Source of the DNA: Desulfobulbaceae bacterium BRH_c16a
GTDB taxonomy: Bacteria > Desulfobacterota > Desulfobulbia > Desulfobulbales > Desulfocapsaceae
Reading direction: 5' to 3'
DNA length: 47,654 bases
Assembly: GCA_000961725.1 (NCBI GenBank)
Contig: LADS01000067.1
Coordinates: 1 to 47,654 of the forward strand
Positions 34,001-44,300 of this stretch are shown here, in pieces; position 1 is the stretch's first letter; each line of letters opens with the position of its first letter. The notes under the pieces were generated by a model, which worked only from the letters and a program-made list of their open reading frames with translations, was not told the origin of the DNA and searched no databases. The translations under genes and the position numbers were made by a program.

Positions 34001-37000
34001 CTCTACAACGTCCTGGTGCGGCATTGGAAAGAACATGCGGCAGAGACCGTCAAAGCGCTGGAGGATGTCTATCGACACGGCACCGTGACAGGGGATTTGG
34101 AATATACGTATTATGCCGCCGTCCACTCCTGCAGCTATCTCTTCTGCGTCGGCGGGAATCTGCCGCTTATCCGTCGGAAGCAGCTGGAGTATCTTGAAAT
34201 CACCGAAAGGTACCGTCTGGATTTTCATAGCAGTTTCGGTAGAGTATGGGGACAGACGGTACAGAATCTCATCGATTGCACAGGCGATCCCTGCCGACTG
34301 TCCGGAGAGCTGTTCGACGAAACGAAGATGCTGCCGGTCTGGATCGAGCAGAACGATCCGGTTCTTGTATTCAACACTCTTTGTTGCCGGACTATGCTGC
34401 AGTATCTCTTCGGCAAATACGTCGACGCGATCGAATCGGCACGCCTGGGAGAGTCCTACGTAACAGGCAGAGAAGGTTACATTTATCATGTTCAGTATTC
34501 GTTGTACTATGCACTTGCACTCATGGCACACTTTCCCGATACGGATGCTGCGACAAGAAAGGAATATCTGAAGAAGGTCGAGGAGATTCAGGAGAGGATG
34601 AAAGAGTGGGCGCGCAACGCCCCGATGAATTTCCAGCACAAATACGATCTGATCGAAGCGGAGAAGGCCCGGGTCACGGGTGAGACGTATAAGGCGATGG
34701 AATGCTACGGCCTGGCGATTCAAGGCGCCGCGAAACATGGCTATCTCCAGGAAGAGGCGCTTGCTTACGAGAGGGAAGCGCAATTTCATTTTGCTTTGGG
34801 ACGGGATGATCTGGCTGGTTTCGATATCAGGAAGGCGGTTGATGGCTACCGGCTTTGGGGCGCTCTCCGCAAGGTAGAAGATCTGCATCAGCGGTACCAA
34901 ATCGAGAAAGAGCAACCGGTCCCCCTGGATACCGCCGCAATCATCAATGCCTCGCATCTGCTCTCCCAGGAAATAAAGCTCGACCACCTGCTCGACAAAA
35001 TGATGCATATTGTCATGGAAAACGCCGGTGCGGAAAAAGGCATTCTGCTCGAAAACCGAGACGGCGGATTGATCATCCAGGCGAAAGGGGTGGTGGGGAG
35101 AGAGCACATTGAAACCATGCAGGAAACCCCGATCGGTGAGAATGGCGAGGTACCTCTCTCGGTGGTGAATTACGTCGCCCGGACCCAGGCGCCGGTCGTC
35201 CTGAACGATGCCTTTCGCGACCACATCTATGCCGGCGACAAATACATTGCCGAACATCGCACCAGATCCCTGCTGTGTCTGCCTATTGTCCATCAGGGGA
35301 AACTCTCGGGGCTGCTCTACCTGGAGAATAATCTGACGAGCAATGTCTTTACCCCGGATCGCCTGGAACTGCTCAAGGCAATATCCTCCCAGGCAGCCAT
35401 TTCCATGGTAAACGCCGGGTTGTATGCCAGCCTTGAGGCCACCATCAAGGATCTCAGACAGGCAGAGGCGACGGTGCGTGACAGTCGATCTCTCCTTAAG
35501 GCGATAATCGACAACTCGACTGCGGTGATCTATGTCAAGGACCTTCGCGGCCGATACCTGCTGATAAACCGCCGGTATGAAGAAATTTTTCAAATCTCCC
35601 GGGAAGCGACGCTGGGCAAGACCGACCTTGATCTCTTTCCGAAAAAAACGGCCGAGTCTTTTCAGCATCTTGACCGACGTGCACTGGACAGCGGCAAGGC
35701 AATGGAAACAGAGGAGGTCGTGCCGCACGACGATGGGCTGCATACCTACATCTCGATCAAGTGTCCGCTGTTCAACAGCGAAGGAAAACCGTATGCGGTC
35801 TTCGGCATTTCGACCGACATAACCGAACGTAAGCAGGCGGCAGAAGCCTTGGGCGAAAGTGAACGGAAGTTTCGGGCGATCTTCGAACAGACCTTCCAGT
35901 TTATCGGTTTAATGACTGTCGACGGCATTTTAATTGCGGCAAATAAGGCCGCCCTGGGACTCGTCGGGCTTGAGGAATCGGACGTCGTCGGTAAGCCGTT
36001 TTGGGACACCCCCTGGTGGGCCCATTCCCCCGAGTTGCAGGAGCAACTGCGGACAGCAGTAAAGAGAGCCTCTGCCGGAGAATTCGTCCGATTCGAAGCC
36101 TCCCATCCGGCAATGGACGGCAGTTTCCGCTACGTCGACTTTTCTTTAAAACCGGTCATGGACGATGCAGGCAAGGTGGTGCTGCTCATCCCGGAAGGTC
36201 GGGACATCACCGAGCGCAAACAGGCGGAGGAGGAGTTGAAGAAGCACCGCGATCATCTGGACGAACTTGTCCGGCAGCGCACCGCCGAGGTTACCGAGGC
36301 AAATGAGCTTCTTCGCCGGGAAATCGGCGAAAGAAGAAAAATCGAGGAAGTGCTGAACCGACGTCTGGTCGCCTTGACCGAACCGTTGGAAACGGCCGAC
36401 ATCTCCTTTGCCGACCTGTTTAATATCGAAGACATCCAGAGGATCCAGGATTCCTTTGCCGAAGCACTCGATGTTGCTTCAATTATAACCTATCCGGATG
36501 GGACGCCGATCACCAGGCCCAGCCATTTTTGCCGCCTCTGCAGCGAAATAATCCGCAAAACAGAGATAGGGAAAGCCAACTGCATCTTTTCCGACTCCGT
36601 CATCGGCGGGCAGAATGCAGATGGCCCTATTATCCGGCCATGCCTCAGCGGCGGACTCTGGGACGCCGGAGCCAGTATCACCATAGGCGGCAGACATGTG
36701 GCCAACTGGTTGATCGGGCAGGTAAAAAACGAAGGGATCGACGAGGAGAAACTACTTGCCTATGCGGCTGAGATCGGTGCCGACGAAGATGAATTCCGCC
36801 GAGCGCTGCAGGAAGTGCCGGTAATGTCGCCCGAACAATTCGATAAAATTGCTCACCTGCTTTATATTCTTTCAAACGAACTGTCCCTGAAAGCCTATCA
36901 AAATGTGCAGCAGGCGCGGTTTATTACGGCACGCCGGCAAGCGGAAAAGGATCTGGTGGTAGCCAAAGAACTTGCAGAGGCGGCCAACCAGGCCAAAAGC

Positions 37001-38371
37001 ACCTTCCTCTCCAGTATGAGCCATGAGTTGCGAACCCCGCTGAATGCCATCCTCGGATATGCCCAGATCCTGAGGTACCAGGAAAATCTCACCGAGGCGC
37101 AACGGCAGCAATTGGAGATTATGCACAGCAGCGGCGAGCATCTGCTCATGCTGATCAACGACATTCTGGATGTCGGCAAGATCGAGGTATGGAAAATGCA
37201 GCTTCAGGAGGAAACTTTTCATCTTGCCTCCCTGCTGCGGCAGGTCTTCAACATTACACGGATTAAGACCGATGAAAAGGATGTGCTGTTTCATTATGAG
37301 TCGGTCTCTCCCCTGCCGGAATATGTCCGGGGAGACGAACGCAAGCTTAAACAGATTCTTCTGAATCTGCTCGGCAATGCAGTCAAATACACCCGCCGGG
37401 GAAATATTGCCCTGCGGGTAAGCTATGGATCGGCAGGCCCCGAACTTTTCCGGTGCGAAGTGACGGACACCGGAGTCGGCATTCCCCAGGACAAACTGGA
37501 AGCGATCTTTGAGCCCTTTACGCAGTTGCTCACCGCAGGGCAACCTCACGAGGGGACAGGTTTGGGGCTGACCATAACAAGACAACTGGTAAACCTTTTA
37601 CAGGGCCGCCTGGGCGTCGAAAGCGAACCGGGCAAGGGGAGCGCCTTCTGGTTTGAAGTACCAATGGCCGAGGCATCCGGGACCGAAGCCGTGGCGAAAA
37701 CCAAGAGGACGATTACCGGCTACACAGGTGAACGAAAGAATATTCTGATAGTTGACGACAATATAGCCAATGCCTCGATGCTGGTTTCCTTATTGGCGCC
37801 GCTGGGGTTTGAGATACGTACGGCCGAATGCGGTTCCGAGGCACTGCGACAGGTGCTCGTCCATCCTCCCGATCTCGTAATACTTGATCTGGTAATGCCG
37901 GAAATGGATGGCATGGAGACTGTTGAAGAAATGAGGCGGCATCCTGAATTGGACGCAACCTGGATCATCGGCGTTTCGGCAACGGTCACGGAGAGCCGCC
38001 GCAAGGAAGAATTTGCCGCCGCCTGCGACGATTTTATGGGCAAACCGGTTAACATTGAAGCGCTGCTGGACAAGATACGGTCGGCACTCCGTATCGAATG
38101 GGAGATCGTGCAGCCGCATATGCTCGAGGCAACAGTCGGTGAAAAAGCGGAGGAAGGTCCGCTTGAGGCACCGTCGCCTGACAAAATGGCAGCACTCCAC
38201 GAGTTGGCCATGAGAGGAGATCTACGAGGTATCCAGGCCTGTTTAGACGAAATCGACGAAAATGACGGCCGGCACCGTATTTTTACCACGAAACTCCGTG
38301 AACTGACCGGGAGATTTAAAACGAACGCTGTTCTGGCATTGGTCAAACAGCATATGCCGACAAAAAAATGA
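31061..38371 (+). CDS. Giant hybrid kinase: pseudokinase/AAA/TPR/GAF/PAS/PocR/HisKA/REC
   Basis: 2436 aa, cytoplasmic. Domain order: Ser/Thr-kinase fold (about 1-285, Lys K37); AAA-type ATPase (300-590, Walker A GNEGVGKTS); helical TPR-like region (700-1250); GAF (1297-1453); PAS (1477-1590); PAS (1599-1718); coiled linker; PocR sensory domain (1770-1946) with cysteines C1824, C1827, C1841 and C1861; HisKA with H1988 in MSHELRTPLNA; HATPase; receiver with D2276 in ILDLVMPEMDG. The kinase catalytic loop reads HRNISSTN instead of HRD, and the DFG is DFA, so phosphotransfer by this part is doubtful. The PocR domain, which binds small diols or alcohol-related ligands, fits methanol sensing. It overlaps the DUF1638 stop and the next kinase start by ATGA. 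Confidence 0.92.
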   Translation: MTLSKKDILAFPCIHEGRTTLIYLQENTVSGKPAIIKMLRRSYAAQQERERLVNEYEVTRDLRIRGIRRAFASLEIDGNPALIMEYIAGDTLNKAFGGKDRSQAGILAVASSICRALDELHRRRILHRNISSTNILTDPARQTATIIDFASAVKFDPRLKDEYPDLMEISPEYIAPEQTGRIDMQVDYRADLYSLGVVLYEVLSGKLPFPGDNVPELIHCHLAKQPVPVCEVHPEVPRALSDIVMKLMAKNPDDRYQSACGLKADLEYCLRQLREDGNIKPFDLAKDDVSAIFRIPTKLYGRERELGTLCEAIDEAARGESGILLINGNEGVGKTSLVNEVRTYVSDKRGYFIGGRYDEREKNIPYHAFIQAITGLVDLIMTKNATQVAQWTAHITGALGDGGALLIEVIPRLELLIGKQPPAQELATTERKNRFYHSFKKLIKAIVHDGYPLVLFLDNLQWADYASLDLLKLLAEDGDNQFVLLIGAYRDSEVGPAHPLIGAIEYLQQTTTAFRTLHLENSSRDTLNSLISDTLKCEPGYVQSLSDLVYEKTGGNALFAIQFFQSLYDEGLLSFVGYLKHWHWNTEQIRVLAITDNVVSLMTRKIGKLPAKTQELLSLAACIGNSFTLSHLAAVAGLTLDDTRENLLKAIKEGLILQEEDERREVRDEWFSFLHDRVRQVSYSLLSRKKRKSAHLRSGLLLLQNLDEREMEKHVFTIADHLNEGFQYLKTEQERSRLIHLNLIAGRKANRAAAYRAAIWYLSMGIGMLPSDKWDRCYDLALHFYLEAVEAEFLSTNFERAELLSTELLRHVKDDLVKIKVYELKILLYTAQNRNAAAIQAGTEALNLLGVYLPAEPEEVKAYTEEIRKELSSEIGSDKDFARLPVQKDAYQLATRRILMSLAGPAHQSKPDLLSAIILHTVLQSVKNGNSPMSALAYGWYAVLLCGPYNDIEQCCRFGRLSLAVLEQFKAKELEPRVLFLYNVLVRHWKEHAAETVKALEDVYRHGTVTGDLEYTYYAAVHSCSYLFCVGGNLPLIRRKQLEYLEITERYRLDFHSSFGRVWGQTVQNLIDCTGDPCRLSGELFDETKMLPVWIEQNDPVLVFNTLCCRTMLQYLFGKYVDAIESARLGESYVTGREGYIYHVQYSLYYALALMAHFPDTDAATRKEYLKKVEEIQERMKEWARNAPMNFQHKYDLIEAEKARVTGETYKAMECYGLAIQGAAKHGYLQEEALAYEREAQFHFALGRDDLAGFDIRKAVDGYRLWGALRKVEDLHQRYQIEKEQPVPLDTAAIINASHLLSQEIKLDHLLDKMMHIVMENAGAEKGILLENRDGGLIIQAKGVVGREHIETMQETPIGENGEVPLSVVNYVARTQAPVVLNDAFRDHIYAGDKYIAEHRTRSLLCLPIVHQGKLSGLLYLENNLTSNVFTPDRLELLKAISSQAAISMVNAGLYASLEATIKDLRQAEATVRDSRSLLKAIIDNSTAVIYVKDLRGRYLLINRRYEEIFQISREATLGKTDLDLFPKKTAESFQHLDRRALDSGKAMETEEVVPHDDGLHTYISIKCPLFNSEGKPYAVFGISTDITERKQAAEALGESERKFRAIFEQTFQFIGLMTVDGILIAANKAALGLVGLEESDVVGKPFWDTPWWAHSPELQEQLRTAVKRASAGEFVRFEASHPAMDGSFRYVDFSLKPVMDDAGKVVLLIPEGRDITERKQAEEELKKHRDHLDELVRQRTAEVTEANELLRREIGERRKIEEVLNRRLVALTEPLETADISFADLFNIEDIQRIQDSFAEALDVASIITYPDGTPITRPSHFCRLCSEIIRKTEIGKANCIFSDSVIGGQNADGPIIRPCLSGGLWDAGASITIGGRHVANWLIGQVKNEGIDEEKLLAYAAEIGADEDEFRRALQEVPVMSPEQFDKIAHLLYILSNELSLKAYQNVQQARFITARRQAEKDLVVAKELAEAANQAKSTFLSSMSHELRTPLNAILGYAQILRYQENLTEAQRQQLEIMHSSGEHLLMLINDILDVGKIEVWKMQLQEETFHLASLLRQVFNITRIKTDEKDVLFHYESVSPLPEYVRGDERKLKQILLNLLGNAVKYTRRGNIALRVSYGSAGPELFRCEVTDTGVGIPQDKLEAIFEPFTQLLTAGQPHEGTGLGLTITRQLVNLLQGRLGVESEPGKGSAFWFEVPMAEASGTEAVAKTKRTITGYTGERKNILIVDDNIANASMLVSLLAPLGFEIRTAECGSEALRQVLVHPPDLVILDLVMPEMDGMETVEEMRRHPELDATWIIGVSATVTESRRKEEFAAACDDFMGKPVNIEALLDKIRSALRIEWEIVQPHMLEATVGEKAEEGPLEAPSPDKMAALHELAMRGDLRGIQACLDEIDENDGRHRIFTTKLRELTGRFKTNAVLALVKQHMPTKK

Positions 38372-40989
38372 TACCTCCTTTGGATTCCATAACTGCCGAA
38401 CCGGAACTGCGAGGCCGCACTCTGCTGATTATCGACGACGATCCCAACAATCTTGCCGTGTTGATGGATCACCTGGAAGAGGCCTCGTTTAAAACCCTGG
38501 TGGCAGAGGACGGAGAAAGCGGCCTGGAGAGGGCCGCTTACGCTCAACCGGACCTCATCCTCCTTGATATCCTCATGCCCGGCATGGACGGCATCGAGAC
38601 CTGCCGCAGGCTGAAAGAGAGAGCAAGCACGAAAGACATCCCGGTAATTTTCATGACCGCCCTGGCGGAAATGAAACATAAAGTAAGGGGCTTCGAGGCC
38701 GGAGGGGTGGATTATATCACCAAACCTTTTCAGCGGGAAGAGGTGCTGGCCCGCGTCATCACCCACCTGCGCATTCGAGAGCTGACAAGCAGGCTCCGGG
38801 AGGCCAATGCCACGCTGGAGATGCGGGTGAGTGAACGTACAGCCGAGCTTGCCAGGGCCAACAAAGAACTGCAGGCGGAAATCGTCGAACGTAAGCGAAC
38901 CGAGGAGTTGCTGCGCAAGATCAACCGAGCGTATAGAGCCCTCACCAACTGCAATCAGGCGCTGCTTCACGCAACTGACGAGAAAGAGCTTTTGCAGGAA
39001 ATCTGCCGCATAATCGTGAGGGATTGCGGGTATAAACTGGTCTGGATCGGCTATGCCGAACACGACGATGCCCGGACGGTTCGACCTGTAGCGCAGTCGG
39101 GTTATGAAGAGGGCTATCTCGACTCGATTCGTGTCAGCTGGGCGGATAACGAATTCGGCTCAAGCCCCTCCGGCACGGCTATCCGGACTAAAAAACCGGT
39201 GATAAATCGGGACCTGCCGACAAGTCCGGATTTTGCGCCATGGCGGAAGGAAGCGATCAAAAGAGGCTACGCGTCCTCCGCTTCATTGCCGATGCTGTCA
39301 GGCGAGGGGGAGGTCATCGGCGCGCTGAACGTTTATGCCGCCCAACCGGATGCCTTCACTCCCGAAGAAAAGGACCTCCTGGTCGAACTAACCGCCGATT
39401 TGACGTATGGCATCACTTCAATGAGGAATCTGGCCAGAAAAAGGCAGACGGAATACGCCCTGATCGAATCGGAAAACAAATTTAAAAGTTTTGCAGAACA
39501 AGCCATTGTCGGCATTTATCTCATACAGGACGGCATATTTAAATACGCCAACCCGCGATTTGCCGAGATGTTCGGATATTCGACAGAGCAAATTCTGACC
39601 GATCTGCACCTTGAAACTCTGTTTCTCCCCGAAGATATTCCGCTTGTCAACGAACAGGTGCGGAAAAGACTGGCCGGTGAAATCAGCTTCAGCCACTATG
39701 AAGTGCGGGGGCTGAAAAAAGACGGAAAAGTGGTCAATCTTGAAGTTTTCGGCAGCACCATGACGTACAATAACCGGCCTGCCGCAATCGGCACAGTGCT
39801 GGATATCACGGAACACAAAAAAACTGCCGAACAGCTTATGCATTCCCAGAAAATGGAGGCAATAGGTCGGCTTGCAGGCGGCATTGCCCATGATTTCAAC
39901 AACCTGCTTACTGTCATAATGGGATTTGGAAATCTTTTAAAAATACAGCTGGACATTAAAAACCCCCTACACAGCCATGCAGACCAAATTATCGGCGCTT
40001 CCGAGCGTGCGGCGCAGCTGACCAAAAGCCTGCTGGCTTTCAGCAGGAAACAGGTAATGAGCCTGGAGCTTGTCGATCTTAATGAAATAGTAAGGAGATT
40101 CGACAAGCTGCTCCGCCGGATAATCGGAGAAGATATCGAGTTGAAAACTGAACTGCCGACGGAAAAGCTGATGGTCATGGCCGACAGTGGTCAGCTGGAA
40201 CAGGTCATAATGAATCTGGCCGTGAATGGACGGGATGCCATGCCCAAAGGCGGAAAACTGACCATAACTACTGGGCGGGTCCACCTGGACAGAGAGATCA
40301 CCTGCCAATATGATCACATAAGCCCTGGAAATTATGCAGCTATATCTATAGCAGACACTGGGAAAGGCATGGATGAGATAACAAAGGAGCGGGCTTTCGA
40401 ACCGTTTTTTACAACCAAGGAGAGTGGCAAAGGAACAGGACTCGGTCTTTCCATTGTTTTCGGCATTGTCAAACAGCATAATGGGGTGATCGATGTCAAA
40501 AGCGAACCGGGACAGGGTGCGACATTCACAATTTATCTCGAACTTGTAGAACAGCAGCCGGCAAAATCGGAACCGGCAGCCCCCTCTTTTCCGGTTGGGG
40601 GGAAAGAAACAATTCTTGTCGCCGAGGATGATAAGGATGTCAGAAAGTTCATCAGGGCTATGCTGCAGGAGTATGGGTACTCGGTCATTGAAGCGGCGGA
40701 CGGCAATGAAGCAATCCTTCGATTTCAAGAGCACAGCGATATAATCCAGCTTGTATTCCTCGATGTTGTAATGCCTAAAAAGAATGGCAAAGAGGTATAT
40801 GCGGAGATCAAAAAAGTGAAACGCGATGTTCCCGTGCTTTTTTCAAGTGGTTATCCCGCCGAGATTCTCTATGAAAAAGGACTTCTTGAAAAAGGCGTGC
40901 GATTCATTTTAAAACCTGTTTCGCCGATCGTGCTTCTGAAAAACGTGAGAGAAGCCATATCCGGAAAAGAGTTTAAGAACGATTTATAG
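38368..40989 (+). CDS. Hybrid histidine kinase, REC-GAF-PAS-HisKA-HATPase-REC
   Basis: The 873-aa soluble product has an N-terminal receiver (D67 in LLDILMPGMDG), a coiled linker, GAF (about 200-345), PAS (365-480), HisKA (H508 in GGIAHDFNNLL), HATPase (NGRDAMPKGGKL near 625, GKGTGLGLSIVFG) and a C-terminal receiver (D799 in FLDVVMPKKNG). The N-terminal receiver probably takes phosphate from the giant kinase encoded just upstream, since the genes overlap by ATGA at 38368. No DNA-binding output is encoded in this operon, so the relay must end on a regulator elsewhere. Confidence 0.92.
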   Translation: MIPPLDSITAEPELRGRTLLIIDDDPNNLAVLMDHLEEASFKTLVAEDGESGLERAAYAQPDLILLDILMPGMDGIETCRRLKERASTKDIPVIFMTALAEMKHKVRGFEAGGVDYITKPFQREEVLARVITHLRIRELTSRLREANATLEMRVSERTAELARANKELQAEIVERKRTEELLRKINRAYRALTNCNQALLHATDEKELLQEICRIIVRDCGYKLVWIGYAEHDDARTVRPVAQSGYEEGYLDSIRVSWADNEFGSSPSGTAIRTKKPVINRDLPTSPDFAPWRKEAIKRGYASSASLPMLSGEGEVIGALNVYAAQPDAFTPEEKDLLVELTADLTYGITSMRNLARKRQTEYALIESENKFKSFAEQAIVGIYLIQDGIFKYANPRFAEMFGYSTEQILTDLHLETLFLPEDIPLVNEQVRKRLAGEISFSHYEVRGLKKDGKVVNLEVFGSTMTYNNRPAAIGTVLDITEHKKTAEQLMHSQKMEAIGRLAGGIAHDFNNLLTVIMGFGNLLKIQLDIKNPLHSHADQIIGASERAAQLTKSLLAFSRKQVMSLELVDLNEIVRRFDKLLRRIIGEDIELKTELPTEKLMVMADSGQLEQVIMNLAVNGRDAMPKGGKLTITTGRVHLDREITCQYDHISPGNYAAISIADTGKGMDEITKERAFEPFFTTKESGKGTGLGLSIVFGIVKQHNGVIDVKSEPGQGATFTIYLELVEQQPAKSEPAAPSFPVGGKETILVAEDDKDVRKFIRAMLQEYGYSVIEAADGNEAILRFQEHSDIIQLVFLDVVMPKKNGKEVYAEIKKVKRDVPVLFSSGYPAEILYEKGLLEKGVRFILKPVSPIVLLKNVREAISGKEFKNDL

Positions 40990-41163
40990 CTCGGCGGCGA
41001 TATTGCCGGACACCTTGTCGCCAACCTCGATGATCGCCCCGTTAGCTACCTCGACAAAGGCTTGCCGGTCCTTAAATGCCTGCTCGTGTGCTCCCTCCTC
41101 TTGGAATCGATTTTCAACTCCTTCCTTCGATATTTTGCCAAGAGCAAATTTTTGGATGCCTTT
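40984..41163 (-). pseudogene. Open frame remnant, no usable start
   Basis: The minus strand has a 59-codon frame after a stop codon at 41164. It reads KFALGKISKEGVENRFQEEG and ends FVEVANGAIIEVGDKVSGNI, then AAEL. Codon use is GC3-biased like its neighbours, but no ATG, GTG or TTG precedes the conserved-looking part. It overlaps the end of the sensor kinase by 6 bases. I take it as the 3' remnant of a lost gene. The 40990-41304 gap holds nothing else but a short gccgga/tccggc hairpin near 41196. Confidence 0.3.
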
Positions 41164-41304
41164 TTACGCCTTAAAAGTTACCTTGCACCATAATGGCGCC
41201 GGAGAAAATCCGGCTCGAAATGAAAAAATTATATTAGGTTGGCCGGTAATTGTCTCGATACCGTTTTTTCAGCCGTTTCGCATTCAACTCAGGAGATTTC
41301 CGCC

Positions 41305-44300
41305 ATGTCGTTTTCCTTTGTATCGGGTGATAAGGATATTTTTCTCTTTGATCGTGAAGAACTCGAAAGGATTGGTTCAGTCGAAATTGTCGGGCGGGGA
41401 CTCACCTGCTTTAATGAAAACCGGGTAATCTCCATCGACAGTGACGACAATCGTCTCTGGGCTTCGGTTGAAAACGAGAAAGGAGATAACCTTCCCCTTA
41501 CCGTGCAGATCGAAAAGGGGCCGGAGAATACTCTTCTTGCCTCCTGCGACTGCACCGCCGACGACAATACCGCCTGCCTCCATATGGTGGCGTCCCTTTT
41601 TGCCTACGCCGATCTTTGTCATGAGAACGACGGCTTGATGAGTGCGGTCGATACTGCGATCAAGGACCGTATCAAACGCGCAAAAACGGAAGTACGGGTC
41701 GAGGCGGAAAGCGGCCAACCCTGGTTCGGCAGCTGGCGGGCTTCCTCGGTCAACGCCCCTTTCCCCCGCACCTACCGGGTTGTTATCCGCAGTCTGGACA
41801 AGCGGAGGAATTACTGTTCCTGCCCGGATTTTGCCGGCAATCAGCTTGGCACCTGCAAACACATCGAGGCGGTCCTGCACAAGATCGGCAAACATCCCGA
41901 GCACAAAAGTTTCGCCGGGCAGACCCCGCCTTTTCCCTATATTTATCTCTCCTGGGAGCATGAAGCAGCCCCCGTAGTCTGTCTTTATCGCAGCGGTGAA
42001 ATCGAACCGGTGCTGCAGAACCTTTTCGAGGAATATTTTAGTGCAGACGGCGCTTTCACCGGGCGAATGCCGGAAGATTTTTTCCGTTTCGTCGAATTGG
42101 CCGACCGAAAGGGTAACATTCATATCGGCGAGGATGCACTCGACTGGGCCAATCATCAGGCACGCAGCGCAGCCCAACAACAGCGGTCGCGGAAGATAAA
42201 AGAAGCCATCGAAACCACCAGGGGACGGTTGCCGGGCATCAATGCAAGGCTGTATCCCTACCAGGTGACCGGCACCGCCTTTCTTGCCGGCACCGGACGG
42301 GCCCTGCTGGCAGACGACATGGGGCTGGGCAAGACCCTGCAGGCCATCGCCGCCGCCACCTGGCTGGTAAACCACGAGGGCGTTAAAAAAACGCTTATCA
42401 TCTGCCCGGCTTCGCTTAAACAGCAGTGGGCGCGGGAGATAGCCAAATTCACCAATCTGCAAAGCCGCATCATCGGCGGGCCGCCGGCGGATCGCGCCGC
42501 CCAGTACCGGCAGCAGGCCAACTTTTTCATCCTTAACTATGAACTGGTCCTCCGCGATCTTTCCGTTATTACCGAATCGTTGTGCCCCGATCTCATCATT
42601 ATGGATGAAGCGCAACGGATCAAAAACTGGCGCACCAAAATAGCCACGGCGGTCAAGCTCATCCCCAGCAGGTTCACCTTCGTCCTGACCGGCACGCCTC
42701 TGGAAAACCGCCTTGAAGACCTTTACAGCCTGATGCAGGTGGTCGATTCCAAGACTCTCGGACCGCTGTGGCGCTATATGGTGGATTTTCATGTCACCGA
42801 CGAGCGGGGCAAGGTCCTCGGCTACCGCAACCTCTCCCTGCTCAGGCAGCGGCTGCAGCCGGTGATGCTGCGCCGGGACCGGTCCCTGGTGAACGATCAG
42901 CTGCCCGAACGAATAAATCAGCGCCTGGATGTCGCCATGACCTCCAGGCAGGTCGAAATTCATGACGACGGCATGGCCAAGGCGGGCCGCCTGGCCCAAA
43001 TAGCCAAACGACGGCCGCTGACCCCGACGGAACAGAACCGGCTCATTGCCGCTTTGCAGCAAGCGAGAATGGCCTGCAATAGCGCCGGGCTTGTCGACAA
43101 GGAAACCGAAGAGAGCCCGAAGATCGACGAGATGGAAATACTGCTGGAAGAAATCTGCCTGCAGGAGGGACGCAAGGCCGTGGTCTTCTCCCAGTGGGAG
43201 ATGATGACCAGACTGGTGGAAAAACGGTTACACCGGATGGGGCTCGGTTTCGTCCGGCTGCACGGCGGTGTTCCCACCGGTCAGCGTGGCGCGTTGATGG
43301 ACAGCTTTCGCGATGATGACGGCATTCAGGTCTTCGTCTCCACCGATGCGGGTGGGGTGGGACTCAATCTGCAGAGCGGCTCCGCCCTGATCAATCTCGA
43401 CGTCCCCTGGAATCCCGCGGTCTTGGAGCAGCGCAATGCCAGGATTCACCGGCTGGGACAGAAGCGCAGGGTGCAGATCATTACCATGGTGGCGGCCGAT
43501 TCCTACGAACAGCAGGTGCTCGAACTGGTGGGCACCAAGCAGAACCTTTTTGACAACGTTATCAAAGAGGATGCCGTTGAGGATGTGGTGGGCGTATCCA
43601 AGAAACTTCTGGAGACACTGATCGACAACCTGGTGGAGGAGGAAGCACCGCGGGAACAGGCAGCGTCGTCGCCATCCGAAAATATTGATGCGATCGACAA
43701 CGACCAGCTGCCTGAAACACCGCAATCCAGCCGTTCGCAAACCACTTTCCGGGATACCCGGACGGAAGAGGCGATCCACCATTGCATCGAAGAACTCCAA
43801 GTCCATCTTGGATTGCGAATCGAACGCATTTTCGGAGCGCAGGGCGGCCTGATCTGTGTCCTCGACCGCGTCGACGAGGAGGCGGATGCCTTGGCCGTGA
43901 CACTGTCGGAACGGGTTCCCGTGGCCCTGATCGATCAATATGCCCTGCGGGGACTCAGCCGTCTCGGCGCGGCTTCGCCGCTGGCGGAGGCCGAAACCTA
44001 TTACGATCAGACCCGGCAACCGAAAAATTCCGGCCCGACAAAGCTGCAGCTGCTGGCCCTGGAGAAACTCGAGGCGGCCAGGGTGCTTGCGGAACGGCAA
44101 ATGCAAAAACCCTCCCTTGATCTGCTGCTCTCCGCTATCCTGGCTAAAGCGGGGGATCTGGCCGGACGGGACAAACCCATTACCGCCTCCGAAGCCGGTG
44201 TCTGGATTTACGGCGAAGCCTTGCCCAAGGCGTTGTTGAACGAGGCGGAAGCGAATCTTCTTATGCGTGGTATTGGCCTCAACCTGGCCGAGAAACTGCC

